Positions 1 to 11,432 of a DNA stretch of 64,000 nt are shown one piece after another. The translations under genes were made by a program, and so were the position numbers. This DNA comes from Epichloe hybrida. Its lineage: Eukaryota > Ascomycota > Sordariomycetes > Hypocreales > Clavicipitaceae. Where the stretch lies: contig JAFEKR010000002.1 in the NCBI GenBank assembly GCA_019022495.1, positions 310,001 through 374,000 on the forward strand, read 5' to 3'. Each line of letters starts with the position of its first letter. Within the stretch, counting starts at the first letter, position 1. The notes below the pieces were generated by a model, which ran no database searches, had not been told where the DNA came from, and saw only the letters and a list, made by a program, of their open reading frames with translations.

Positions 1-2074
1 CAAGTCTCTACGAGGAACAGACCAAGTGGGCCAGGGCCAGACCTGGCAACCCGGACCATTGCCATGAAAGGAGATGGAGTGGGAGTGAGTGGGAGAGTGA
101 GTGGGAGAGTGAGTGGGAGTCAGGGAGATGCCATGCCAGGGCCCGGGCCATCGCCAACTCCTGATTAAGCGGCAACAATCCCAGCTCTGGGAAAAGGGGG
201 GTGCCAAAGAAGGCGTTGCGGTTCCATAATGTATCTTGATCCCCCTCGTATCGTCTCCAGTTGACAACTCCCATCACACTTGTAGGGAGTCCTGTTTTTC
301 ACCACCACTGCTACCACTGCTGGGCACTCTACAATTACTCCGTACATGTAATACATGATCCGTATGCTGTAGTGTAGCACACTGGTCATATGCTACTGTG
401 TATTTTTCGCACACCCACCTGCTGTCCTACCTGACTGACCTGACTGACCTGACTGGGGGGGACCTGGAAGAGGCTCTCGACAGATGCCCCACAACAAGCA
501 GCGCCACCATCGGCCAAAACGGCAACCTTGTATTATGTTGCAGTAATCCGTAGCCTCTCTGTCTCTTTGTCACTGGTGTCGGCGGACCACCAGAACGCTT
601 GAGTCCTTGACAGCAAAACCGTGGACTGCCGTATCACCGTGGGTGGAACGGTGTTGGCTGTCATCGATTTCATCATTCCGAACGGAGAGCGCTGAGGAGT
701 CGTACAACATGTCTTTCGTCAATCGCAGCTTCACCGGTCCTCCCTGCCTGCTATGTATGTACTGTACGTACATACATACATACAGTTCATTGAGTACCTC
801 CTGGGGCCGCGGCTAACAGCCCTAGCCCGGCCCGACACTTCCTATAACATAATAACACTAGTACCTGCAGCGAGCAAGAGGATGATGCATGTGATGCTGG
901 CTGGCATCATCTTCGAAACGCAATGGCTCCTTGTGCCTTGGTCAATGTCGCCTCGCTGACCATCTCTTCTGATACCCTTCACGGCAAGCGAAATTGATTT
1001 CCCGATGATCAGTTGGACCCAACTATCAGTGTTTGCCCCTTTGGTCTTTTGACTCCGCTTTTCAATCCAGCAGTACGTAGCGGGTTGATTAGCACGCCGC
1101 TGCACAGGACGAACTACCCCGTACGGCACTCCGTATTGGCAAGTTGCTGGTTGCTAGCTACATACCACATGTTATTATATTATTATTACACGCAGGGGCC
1201 TGGGAGCAGAAGTACGTTCGTAATCCGCACTCCGTACGCTGATGGCAAAAATGCTTTAGATGAGCGAAGAACTAGCAGAAGTACGGACTACATCTGTCAC
1301 GCAATAATCGCTCACCTGCCATTTACTGATTCGTCAGGAATCAATCTTCAACACGGCATTACAGACTGGACATAGTTTGCATGCATTTCGCGGCGATGGT
1401 CATGCCCACACAAGCTTGCAATCTAAAATAAAATAAAACAATAACATCGCTGTGCTGTGCTGCATATCAGCGTGGCTTTGACATTTGGGCCGAATGATCC
1501 GTATTCGGTTTTTTTTTTTTTTTTTTTTGCCATGCCTAATAATTCATAACAACAGGTAATTAATGTACGGACATCTCCGTATTGGCGCGTGGAGAACAAC
1601 AGCAACAAGGTCCGGTTCCATCCACTGCCAGCGGAGAATGGCAGACAAATTCACTTGCGGCACCCCAGTGTCTTAGTTCGTCCAGAATATTCCACTGCTT
1701 CTTCGTCTTGGTTTGATTCACGGAGTACGGAGCAATACTGTGCTGAGTATGTACATATGTACAATTAGTCGGTGGCAGCCAGAGGTTCGGTGCGGACAAG
1801 CCCCGGCCGCTTGTGGCCTCCCAATCCTGGCTTTAAATTAAACAGTCCAATCTCGCCAATCATATCACCGGAGATTAGACTGCAGGGGTAGTCAGCACAG
1901 TGTCAACCACCAAAGGTTTTCACGGTCAGATATTTATTATTACATAGTTGCTCTCATTTGGCGGGCTAAATGCGCCTGGTCCTGCAGGGTCAAGTTCTCT
2001 GTCGTAAATTTGTTCTATTCTTCTTCGTGTCATCATGCATGGAAATGATGATTGGCGTCCAAGTCTGCCGTAAA

Positions 2075-2111
<37 letters not shown>

Positions 2112-2540
2112 GGAACCTCTGCATCCGCCCCTTGCCTTACATGTCGTGGATGAGACCGCGCCAAGTCCGCGTCAACACGTGCCATCACAACGGCTGTGTA
2201 CACAGTTCTTCCAACAACAAGGTTCATCTCGATTGGCATGGATCTGCGCTTCAACGTCTCGGAGGTCAGTCATTGACACCTAATATCCTAATCAGCAACA
2301 GTCGCTGGGACTGAGGGGTTATGATCCGCGTCTGAGACAGGTTTCTCTCTGTCTGCCCATGCGCGTCTCTACCTTGCACGCCGTCGCACGATCGCAGCTT
2401 GCAGGAACAAACTTCATGACGGAGAACAAACGGAGAACAAAGTATTGGAACCCTTTTCAAATAACCCAAAAAATACTAATTCAAACTAGCAGCACAAGAT
2501 CATCTCTAGGACCCAACGCTGAAACAACTGGCTATGCCTC
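1..2540. other. intergenic, no gene seen
   Basis: No reading frame here has codon-like composition, a recognisable domain or a spliceable structure. It holds a short degenerate tandem of GAGTGGGA-type units around 76-120, a T20 tract at about 1509-1528, a (GACA)n microsatellite at 2080-2112, a GTACATACA-type microsatellite near 765-785 and a copy of the dispersed 9-mer TACTCCGTA at 336-344. It lies downstream of the minus-strand mag1 gene, so its right end presumably contains the mag1 3' UTR. Confidence 0.6.
2080..2112. repeat. (GACA)n microsatellite
   Basis: About eight uninterrupted copies of the 4-bp unit GACA are visible. It is intergenic, downstream of mag1. A simple slippage-type repeat with no evidence of function. 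Confidence 0.95.
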
Positions 2541-3707
2541 CTACTCCAAAGTACTGACATCAGTGAAGCTATCTTCGACCCTCCACATGAGCCACATGAA
2601 CAGGCTACGATATGGCGCAAACTTGCCCGATATCTCCAACATGTCCTGCTCTGACATGTACTTCCACTTGCCTCCCTTTGACTTCAACTTGGCCACATCT
2701 CTCCCTACAAATGCGGCCATCCCTCTCTGAACGCCCAAGTCTCCTACCGAAAATACATCCATTCGCTTCAGTCCAAAACAGGCGAACATTTCAACAGACC
2801 ACTTGCCCAGTCCCCGAACGGCAATGAGCTTTTCCACCAGTTCTTCGTAGGGGGCTTCGTGTAATACTTTTGCACTCAGCTCGCCGCTGGTGAACTTGTG
2901 TGCCAGACCTTTGATGTATTCTGCCTTGCGCTGTGAGAGTCCTGCCGTTCGAAGTTTGTCAATCGTGCACGGAGCTACTTCCGATGGATGGGGAAATCTT
3001 GGTCCATCTTCCTGGTCGTCGAAGAGGGCCACGAACTTGGCTTTGATGGATTTGGCCGCCGCCCCGGAAACTTGTTGCGAAATGATGCCGCTGGCTAGGC
3101 TCTCGAATGGGTCAATCCTCTCTGCCAGTCCCTCTGGCGAGAACATCTTGCAGTGATTCTTCTCCACTAGAGGCCGCATTCTCTCATCAACACGAATCAG
3201 ATGCGCGCACGCCGTGTCGAGTAAATTCTCCGTCGTGATCATTGTGGCCGGCGCTCTTGATGGTGACTCGGGCTCGGACTCGGACTCGGGCTCGGGCTCG
3301 GGCTCAGCATTCTTCGATGCTACCACCCTCGAGGTCTCCGGAGACAGAAGCGCAGCGTTTGTGGCCCTCGGGTCAGCTAGCCTCACCACTTTCGGATTTG
3401 GAAGCTTTCTTCCTCCTGCTGGTTGCCCAATTGCAGTTGCCGCGCTAGGCGTAGGTGTCAATGGCGGAGCGGCTTGGATTTTCCGCGTCCGCCGCTTTGT
3501 AGGCGTCGTAAATCGATGTTGTTCCATGGTTGCCTGTGATGGTGACGATGGCCCTGATGTCGTTGCTTTGCGCTTTCGCTTGTTCTGGGGAGTCCTGGTG
3601 AGAGGTGGCATGCTCTCCGTTTCCATTGCCTTGGTTTCCACTTGGGCACTGAGCCGTGATGATGAGCGCCGTGCTGCGGCCATCGTAGCAAGTGGTCGAA
3701 TTCGCAT
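2541..3707 (-). CDS. mag1: DNA-3-methyladenine glycosylase (AlkA/Mag1, HhH-GPD superfamily)
   Basis: An uninterrupted 388-residue frame. The first ~150 residues are low complexity and basic or acidic (KRKRK, a Glu/Ser/Pro run coded by a CTCGGG-type repeat), which suggests a nuclear, disordered tail. The C-terminal ~220 residues match the helix-hairpin-helix glycosylase fold: SGIISQQVSGAAAKSI opens the domain, LIAVRGLGKWSVEMF (about residues 297-311) is the HhH with its Gly-Lys-Trp signature, and Asp323 in VFSVGDLGVQRG is the expected catalytic aspartate. The family removes 3-methyladenine and other alkylated bases in base-excision repair. An internal ATG at residue 9 (MAAARRSS) is an equally plausible start. 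The gene is divergent from SmF across about 540 bp. No intron is needed. Confidence 0.93.
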   Translation of the reverse strand: MRIRPLATMAAARRSSSRLSAQVETKAMETESMPPLTRTPQNKRKRKATTSGPSSPSQATMEQHRFTTPTKRRTRKIQAAPPLTPTPSAATAIGQPAGGRKLPNPKVVRLADPRATNAALLSPETSRVVASKNAEPEPEPESESEPESPSRAPATMITTENLLDTACAHLIRVDERMRPLVEKNHCKMFSPEGLAERIDPFESLASGIISQQVSGAAAKSIKAKFVALFDDQEDGPRFPHPSEVAPCTIDKLRTAGLSQRKAEYIKGLAHKFTSGELSAKVLHEAPYEELVEKLIAVRGLGKWSVEMFACFGLKRMDVFSVGDLGVQRGMAAFVGRDVAKLKSKGGKWKYMSEQDMLEISGKFAPYRSLFMWLMWRVEDSFTDVSTLE

Positions 3708-4247
3708 TCGCCCACTGGCTATGGGTGCACGATGGGTGGCCCGATATGTGTCACCTCAAGAGCAGCAGTGCAGGTAACTCGAGGCGTAATTACATCAACT
3801 TTATTGATTGTTGACGATTTCCTCGATCCCTTGACGTGTCGCGGAGTTGCAGAAACGAGAGTTCACGATGGTGGAATGCGGCTCATGACAAGTTCTAAGA
3901 GTAGCAGTTCAGGTGTACTCTGTACATATTTCATCAGCAAATAAACATACAACCTGTCCCATAAAACATGCTGCAAAAAGCACATACATAACGGGCGTTC
4001 GTACGGAATAAATGCCCAGAACGCGGAGCTAAAATCCATGTTGAATGTACAGGGTAGCCATCCCACCCGGAGAAAAGCCGATGCCCGCCAGGATTATAAT
4101 AAGCTTTCCCCGGGCAAAATTTACCCTCAGGCAAACTCCCAATTAAAGCAACAATTCTCCCAACAAGGCAGCCTGTCACCGATCAAGTTCCTCGTGCAGA
4201 TTCCTCGATCACGCCCGTACAACAGTTTGACCGCCTTCATAACAACC
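3708..4247. other. divergent intergenic region between mag1 and SmF
   Basis: About 540 bp separating two divergently transcribed genes, so it should hold both promoters and 5' UTRs. The SmF side (about 4130-4247) is pyrimidine-rich just before the start ATG. No further gene or defined motif recognised. Confidence 0.6.
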
Positions 4248-4573
4248 ATGAGTTTCGTGCCCGTGAACCCGCGGCCTATGCTGCAAGATCTTGTCAACAA
4301 GCCTGTTTTCGTGCGCTTGAAGTGGGGGCAGGTCGAATACAAGGGCACGCTGGTGTCGGTCGACAGCTATATGAATTTGCAGCTCTCCGGAACGGAGGAG
4401 TATGTGTCCGATAAGCCGACTGGCTTGCTGGGGCAAGTCCTGATCAGGTACGTTCACGAGGATTACAGAACCGCATGGACCGAGGGAATTGCTAATGACT
4501 CGCTCGTAGATGTAACAATGTGCTCTGGGTTCGCGGTGCCGAGGAAGGAAAGGACGCCGCGATGTCGGGGTAA
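4248..4573 (+). CDS. smf1: small nuclear ribonucleoprotein F (SmF)
   Basis: Two exons, 4248-4447 and 4510-4573, joined across a 62-nt intron (GTACGT...GTAG), give an 87-residue protein. It starts [15 protein letters not shown] and carries both Sm signatures: Sm1 with [25 protein letters not shown] and Sm2 with [15 protein letters not shown]. The RCNNVLW motif is recovered only after splicing, which confirms the intron. SmF is one of seven subunits of the heteroheptameric ring around U1, U2, U4 and U5 snRNAs and acts in nuclear pre-mRNA splicing. An in-frame upstream extension to 4038 exists but does not resemble the family and is best treated as 5' UTR. Length is as expected for SmF (about 80-90 residues). 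Confidence 0.96.
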
Positions 4574-6363
4574 TGGGTGACGCTGAAATTAAGGCTTTAC
4601 ACAGCTATTACGGGAAGTTTGAGATCCATGGTTGGACGGATGAATAAACCGTTGATGCCGCCAATTCACCACGCGACGGACGATTCGAAACCTCGATCTT
4701 GACGACATAAAACATATTTTGCACCCAGAACGCTGTCATGACGCAAAGCCGTGTTTGATATTATAGTGGAAAAGTATTTCTCAAGTCACGCCGTGACTTT
4801 GAAATCATGACGAAAGTTCTATTGGTGGACCATGGGCAGAGGGACACTGCTGCACATCTGACTGGCCGTCTGGGTCATAGGGAGTGACAGCACGAACATG
4901 TACATGAACGGGAACATTGGAAACGAGGGGAGAGTACACTGCTGGGAATCCAGGGAAGCTTTTGCGACTTCACGGGGCGGCTTTTAACATGGCAGAGCAC
5001 TAGTGTATGAGGAGTGCATGGTGAACTTGACTAAAAGATTGATCCCTTGCAGGCTCAAGATGGGATCATGTCCGCTGAAATGGTCTGTTTTCGGGGACTT
5101 TTTGTTAGCAGAGTTGAAATAGGAATGACGATACCCACGAGCGCAACGAGACTAGTTTCTGTCTGAATGGATGGTGATTGAAAGACTTTTGGAGGCTACA
5201 GTATGCTGCCGCGCACGAGCGTATGATTCGATAATGCATCATGCTACTGTGTAGATGCCTTGTTGCTATACGCACCCAGACTCCGTGGCCATTACAATCC
5301 AGTTAATTTGCTAATAGTGCGTCTCGGAACCTGTTTATGGGAGTGCCAGCGCACTTGGAAGCATATCATGGGCGAATACCTCCTATAGTTAGGTTTCTGT
5401 CTCAAGAGAATATATAAGAACAAAAGAATGCATTACTACGTAGGGGGGGGGGTAATGAGCGCATATATTGTGAGTGGGCATCCCGAGGAAGCTTTCAGAT
5501 GCCAAGACGCAAATTTGTGGAACTGGGCCGTCGCCGAATACGAGCCCTGTTGGCGATACAGTCACATCGCACGTCGTATTCGTTCCTCACAAACACGGTG
5601 GCGTGACAAGTATAAAGGCTTGGTCAGTATATACGTGAATACGCAGATGGCGGGGAAGATGGGGAAACGTGTTCTCCTGAGCACAGATGGGATGGAGGAC
5701 GGACTCCCAAAGGGTCCATGTCTTGTTCACGTCTCCAGGCGAGATAAGAGCAGCATCTTGTCATCTCGATGTCAAAGTTGTTGGACACGAGTGCGAGCAG
5801 GTGCCAGTCGTAGATGCTAACTTTTTACCCAAGAACTTTAAGATTAAGGATGCCAAGGTACTGGCCCTGCCTGCCTGGGGCTCAAGGTTCGCAGCGAGCC
5901 GAGCCAGTAAAACCCCAGTAACACCAGCCTAGAACGAGCCAGAGCGTCACTAGTTGACCCTTAATGGCATGCCCCAGGTGGTTTTTTCTCTGACCCCCCC
6001 CCTTCAACCCCCAGCGATGAAGGATTTTGTCTGAGCAGCATATCGCGACCTGCCGACTTGACTTATCTGCATTTGGCACTTGCATTGACCATCTCGTGCT
6101 TTGTCGAGGTCCGAAACTGTTTCGTCATTGGTTTCTTCTTCTTCTTTCGTCCCCCGGCTGACACCCATCGCTCGTTTGTGCCACCATTGTTGTACTTGAT
6201 TGACCTTGATCCACGCTTTCGTTATCCCAACCCCCTGGCTCCCACGACGCCCCAAATCGAAAAGCCAGTCGCCAGGAGCAAACACCGACGACAAACACAC
6301 GACCGTCTGTCAACCGATCGTTACTTCTGGCCTGGCGTGTAACACTCACACAAATCGCCCATC
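4574..6363. other. intergenic, no gene seen
   Basis: About 1.8 kb between SmF and anp1, both on the plus strand. It should contain the SmF 3' UTR and the anp1 promoter. A 130-codon frame at 5428-5820 starts beside a G-tract and has no recognisable domain or intron signals, so I do not call it. The segment 6120-6360 is pyrimidine-rich (TTCTTCTTC, C-tracts), as expected for a fungal promoter or 5' UTR. Confidence 0.55.
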
Positions 6364-7941
6364 ATGCTTCTCCCCAAAGGCGGTTTGAATTGGAAAGCTG
6401 CCCGAGCTCAGTTGCCGACGACTCGCCTTGTATGGAATCTTGTCACACGGACGCGATTCTTACTTCTTGTGGCAGCCACCGGCATCATTCTGTTGTTATG
6501 GCGTGGCATCAGCAGCTCAGCGTCGGAAATGCAAAGGTAGGCGCAACTCGGTACAATCATCTCTCGCAAGGAAAGGTGTCCATTGCAAGTCACGTAACCC
6601 ATATGGCGAGGCGACTGACATATGATCGTAATCGTAGCTTCTACTGCTGGGGCCCCTCAAAACCCCCGATAGACATGTCACAGAATGAGTACGCTAGGTG
6701 GAATGCGCACATGCAGACGCCTGTCATCTTCAACCAACATGCCCCTCTAAAGATCGAGTCCACCACCATACAGAATATCGACCTCAACCCTATCAAGTCC
6801 ACGCGCAATGCCGTTGCCAACGAGGAAAGAGTGCTTCTCCTCACACCTCTCAAGGACGCCGCTTCTCATCTATCGAAATACTTCGAGCTTCTTGCCGAAA
6901 TTTCATACCCTCACCACCTGATCGATCTCGCTTTCCTCGTATCCGACTCCACGGACGACACCCTTGCCCTTCTCGCCTCCGAACTGGACCGCATCCAGAA
7001 GCGACCGATAAGATCCCTTTCCGAAGCGCTACAGTTGTTCAGAAGGACTTCAACTTCCATCTCAGCCAAGATGTCAACGAGAGACACTCGTTCGAGGCTC
7101 AGGGTCCTCGCAGAAAGGCTATGGGAAAGGCCAGAAACTATCTGCTATATGCAGCAATGAAACCGGAGCATTCTTGGGTCTACTGGCGCGATGTCGACAT
7201 TGTAGATAGCCCCTCTACGATTCTGGAAGACTTCATCGCACACGACAAGGACATACTGGTTCCTAGTAAGGACTCGAGACCCTTTTCTTCTTCTTCTTCC
7301 TTTTTTTTTCTTTTTCTTTTCGTAATGACATGTTGGCTAATTCTGAGACAAAGATGTCTGGTTCCACCGATACGAAAAGGGTGTCGACATTGAGGGCCGA
7401 TGTGAGTGGCAATATCCTCCCTTTGATTTGATCGAATAAAATGCTGATAATGTGCTTAGTTGACTACAACTCATGGGTCGAGTCCGATAAAGGTCGCAGA
7501 TTGACCTCGACTTTGGACAAGGATGTTGTCCTCGCAGAAGGTTCGTAGAGCTTTCCCAGCAAACATAATTATTGGAAGATTCTAACCTTCTTCTGTAGGA
7601 TACAAGCAGTATGACACCGGCAGAACATACATGGCATTAATGGGCGACTGGCGAGAAAATAAGGATGAAGAGATAGAGCTTGATGGTATCGGCGGCGTAA
7701 GCATCTTGGTCAAGGCTGATGTACACCGATCTGGTAAGTCTTGTGTGTTGTGCGTGCTTGTCTATGCATGCTAATGCAGATGTTGCGGCCAGGCATAAAC
7801 TTCCCCTCCTACTCGTTTGAGAACCAAGCCGAGACGGAAGGATTTGCCAAAATGGCTAAACGAGCCGGTTACCAAGTTTTTGGTCTTCTCAACTATGTCG
7901 TTTGGCATATCGACACCGCCGAGAAGGGCGGCAATCTGTAG
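6364..7941 (+). CDS. anp1: mannan polymerase II complex subunit Anp1 (GT62), with a one-base frame break
   Basis: Six exons: 6364-6536, 6638-7265, 7354-7401, 7460-7540, 7599-7733, 7793-7941. Introns are 58-101 nt with GTRNG donors and YAG acceptors. The product is a type II Golgi protein: a short cytosolic tail, a signal-anchor (FLLLVAATGIILLLW, about residues 34-48), then the Anp1/Mnn9/Van1 catalytic domain with SDSTDDTLALLASELDRIQK, the metal-binding DXD in WRDVDIVDSP, and the closing INFPSYSFENQAETEGFAKM and YVVWHIDT. The family extends the alpha-1,6-mannan backbone of N-glycans. Exon 2 changes frame between 7006 and 7007: upstream codons read ...QKRP, downstream conserved codons resume at DKIPFRS in another frame. 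Exons sum to 1214 nt, so one added base gives a 404-residue protein. As written, translation would stop at 7160. Sequencing error or a real mutation are both possible. Confidence 0.9.
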
Positions 7942-9156
7942 TCTTGTCATGACACACCAACTTTCCCACGAACACGACAAATTACTACCACTGACACCAC
8001 AATACGATTCACATGTCTGATATTTCGCCCGGATGGGTCTGAACCCCTCTCTTTGAAAAATTTTCTGCAAAGAGACGAATTATTGTATGAGCGTTCATGA
8101 TAATACATCAACACCTGGGGGGCAGGGGAAGCAACAGGTGGACTGCATGGGGTGGACCGGAACTCCCTTTTTTCTTTCTTTTCTCGTTCCCGGTCACGTT
8201 ACCAAGGCGAAAACATATTTTACAGTGTTTCAGCCGCACGAATAATCGAACGGACTTGACGGGTAATGCATCTTCTAGTTCTGTGATTGGGGTCTGATGA
8301 TGTCGACCACTGTCTCTAATTATCGCAGAAATTAGACGTCAACAGCTCATACTTTGGGCGTCTTTGCGTTTGCGCTTTGGCTTGCACATTTCTTGTTTAC
8401 TTATTTTGGAGGAGTCGGCCGATTAGCCTCTCGCCTATTTCAGGAATAGTCCTTTTATTTTTATGGGTGTGTGAATAGAGCACTGTAAAGCAAGGTGGCT
8501 TCACAATAACAGACTCCAAAATTCTGACTTGGAGAAAAAATTCAATGTCAAATATTATGTGATGGCTTTGATGGGTCAACACATTTACGCCATCACATGA
8601 CGGGCCGGGTGAAGTGCGGTCAATCAAACAATGCTGTGCTGTCGCTGGTCAGAACTTAGAAGTGCCGTCACCCGCTTGAAGCAAGGGGGCCGCCACTTGT
8701 TGACTTGTGTGTGGGTTTATCGCCTGCAGCCTATTATCCGTTACGCAACCTACGGACTTTCTCGATCATCTCTTCCTCTTCAAGCAGCGAGTGCTAACGA
8801 GGATTCTTCCCAAGGGTCCTACCTATTCACCTTGTTTTTTTTTTGTTTTTTTTTTGCGAACCGACACGCGCCTTTTGGGGTCTCATTTGCCGTACCTGAC
8901 GTGGCTCACCTAATCAGTCACCTAATCAGATTGCCTGGGAGAGGGATACCCCACCAGACCCGACGTTGCTTCCATCTCTTTCTTATCTACGCAGCAACCA
9001 CCAGACTCATCACCGCCTCTACATACATCCTTCGCGAACCAACCAAGTAGCTGTTGACACTTGCAACTGGATCGCCCTTGTCCTAGCCCTATTGCCCTCG
9101 AAAACCTACTGTGCCAACGCCTTTCGTGACAGTCACCCCATCAGCGATCGATCAAG
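7942..9156. other. intergenic between anp1 and snf7
   Basis: About 1.2 kb containing the anp1 3' UTR and the snf7 promoter. Frames at 8631-9050 and 8966-9283 run into the snf7 start but lack domain-like content. The sequence before the snf7 ATG is C/T- and A-rich, as in a typical fungal leader. Nothing else recognised. Confidence 0.55.
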
Positions 9157-10109
9157 ATGTGGAGTTGGTTTGGCGGCGGTTCCGCCCAGGCTCGAAAAGA
9201 CTCCCCCAAGAATGCTATTCTCAACTTGCGATCGCAGCTCGATATGCTGCAAAAAAGAAACAAGCATCTACAGAGCCAAATAGACGAGCAGCATGAGATT
9301 GCGCGCAAGAATGCAACCACAAATAAGAACGGTAAGCACCATGGCGTAGCTCATCACAACAACTCTATCGCCTGCTCAGGGTCCTTGGCGCGAGGCAGAT
9401 TGTCTAAATAAATGAGACTAATGGAAGCATGGGGTCGATGTAGCCGCCAAAGCTGCCCTTCGACGTAAAAAGGCAAACGAACACACGCAGGAACAAACAT
9501 TGGCACAAATACAAACGCTTGAGACACAGATCAACTCGATCGAATCCGCCAACATCAATCACGAGACCTTGCTGGCGATGCAGCAAGCTGGCAAGGCTAT
9601 GAAGCAAATTCACGGCAAGCTCACACCGGAGAAGGTGGACCAGACAATGTGGGTTTTCCTCAACATCAAGGGTGCCGATGTTGTGAATTTTGAGCTGCCA
9701 TTTACTGACACGATGGGGGACTATCAGGGACGAACTGCGGGAACAGAATGCGCTCAGCGACGAAATCGTCAATGCAATCACGAACAATCCTATCGGCGAC
9801 CCCATCGACGACGACGAGCTGGAGGCAGAACTGGACGAGCTGCAACAGGAGAAGCTGGACGAGGACATTCTCAAGACGGGCAGCGTACCGGTGACGGATA
9901 TTGTGCAAAGGATGCCCTCAGTGGCTAACCAAGAACGTAAGCGCAGTTGGAGCAAAGGCAGACAGACTAGCACAGGCAAGATGTGGCGGAAATCCAGGTG
10001 TGACTATGCTAACTGTGAGTCCACAGCGGTATCAGACAGGGCCCAAGCCGAGAAAGAGGACGACGAGGAAGCCGAACTCAGGAAGCTTCAAGCCGAGATG
10101 GCCATGTAA
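9157..10109 (+). CDS. snf7: ESCRT-III subunit Snf7 (Vps32/CHMP4)
   Basis: Four exons, 9157-9331, 9444-9648, 9728-9936 and 10027-10109, encode 223 residues, the normal length for fungal Snf7. The N-terminus MWSWFGGGSAQARKD is the membrane-inserting end, followed by the basic helical hairpin (LRSQLDMLQKR..., KAALRRKKANEHT...) and the acidic helices (ELEAELDELQQEKLDED). The C-terminal AELRKLQAEMAM is the MIM1-type helix bound by Vps4 and Bro1-domain proteins. Snf7 polymerises on endosomal membranes for multivesicular body formation and, in fungi, Rim101/PacC alkaline-pH signalling. Splicing at 9648/9728 rebuilds an uninterrupted VDQTMDELREQNALSDE. The last intron is 90 nt and lacks a stop in frame, so its acceptor (10026 versus an alternative CAG 13 nt downstream) is the least certain junction. 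Confidence 0.95.
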
Positions 10110-11432
10110 GGGGCAAGGAGTTGTGCCGAGTGTGGAGGAATCGTGGAGTCAGTTCTAGCATAGCATACTTTGGGAGCGGGCGAGGGAATCACGTCGAAGA
10201 ATGTGTTCCCCTTCCCCGGGGAGTCAATGGTCCGTGACCATGTGGTGGGTGTTTGTCTGGGCGTTGGCGTCTTGAGAGGCTTCTTTCCGTACTTCTTTTC
10301 TTGCGCGAGTGAGCGTGAAGTGAAGTTGATGGTGTTGGAGATGGCAGATCACACAGCACTTTGGCTTTGGGTCTTTTACCAGATAAATTTTGTTGTGGAT
10401 TTGATTTCGGATGTTGTATGGTGATAGACACACAATCTACGATGGAAATGCTGCCGCGTGTTGACATGATGCGTTCGTGCATGTAATTAAGGCATCGTCC
10501 AGGTCTCAACTCATGTAGCCGACGAGACCAAAGAGACCAAGCCAGCTGAAGAAGTTGCAAAAAAAAAGCACGCTAATAATATCCTCGTCGCCACGTCGCC
10601 ACGTCGCCACGTCGTCCTGAATGCCTCGTTGGTTCCCGCAACCCACCCGCGCACGCACGTGACGTTTGTTTCATTTTGGGAAACCCTGCCAAGTTCAACG
10701 CTGCGCGCTTAAGTTAGCTTACTAATAATAATACTCGGCACAACGCATCAGCGGCTACGCGAGACCACGACAGCCACCCAGTGTGTATGGAAGCGCTGCG
10801 CGATGCCACACCACGGCAATCCATTGGACGGAATCTCTCTGGCGCCGAGAACACTGCAGGATGAGGCCAACGGGGCAGACGGCCAGGTGCGGTAGATGGT
10901 CAATGACGGCGGTTGCGAGCATGGCGCCTACGGACTGTGTGGTGTAGGCAGGAATGAGCCCGACAGAGGTGAAATAATGAATCGACGAGTTATCCTGTTT
11001 CCAGATCGTTTCCTGTTTCCCTACTCTGTATTATTTATCTGCTGCGTCGACTCTTTTTTCCCCCCCTTTCCATGTTCTTTTATGGAACCAAGGAGCTCTT
11101 TTCCTTTTGTTGCGCAGTTTCCTGTTGTCATTGCTCTCATCGTTGCGACTCATCTTCCTTTCTCTTTATTGACGCCCTGTATTGTTACTCTCCGATCCTA
11201 TTACAGAGTGTGAGCAGCAATATTCGCTCTTCGGCGATAGATGGCATGGATGGTCGGGATGCTGGTCGTCTCTGAAAAGGATCCCTAGATCGATTCGAGA
11301 TTTCCACTTAGGTATGCATGGATTGCTTCGCAGGAAATCCATCTTCCTCGAAACGAAACACGCACGAATTCCAACAGCAGAGGCAGAGATTCAAGACATT
11401 TCATCCATCTCAAAAAAAAAAAAAGGATTAGA
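10110..11432. other. intergenic, no gene seen
   Basis: About 1.3 kb between two plus-strand genes. It holds a short (GTCGCCAC)3 tandem around 10587-10613 and a pyrimidine-rich block at 11030-11200 that probably belongs to the leader of the next gene. Frames at 10189-10560 (minus) and 10896-11213 (plus) show no family resemblance. Confidence 0.55.

Noticed and set aside
5428..5820. 130-codon plus-strand frame
   Set aside because: No recognisable family, no intron signals, start beside a G-tract.
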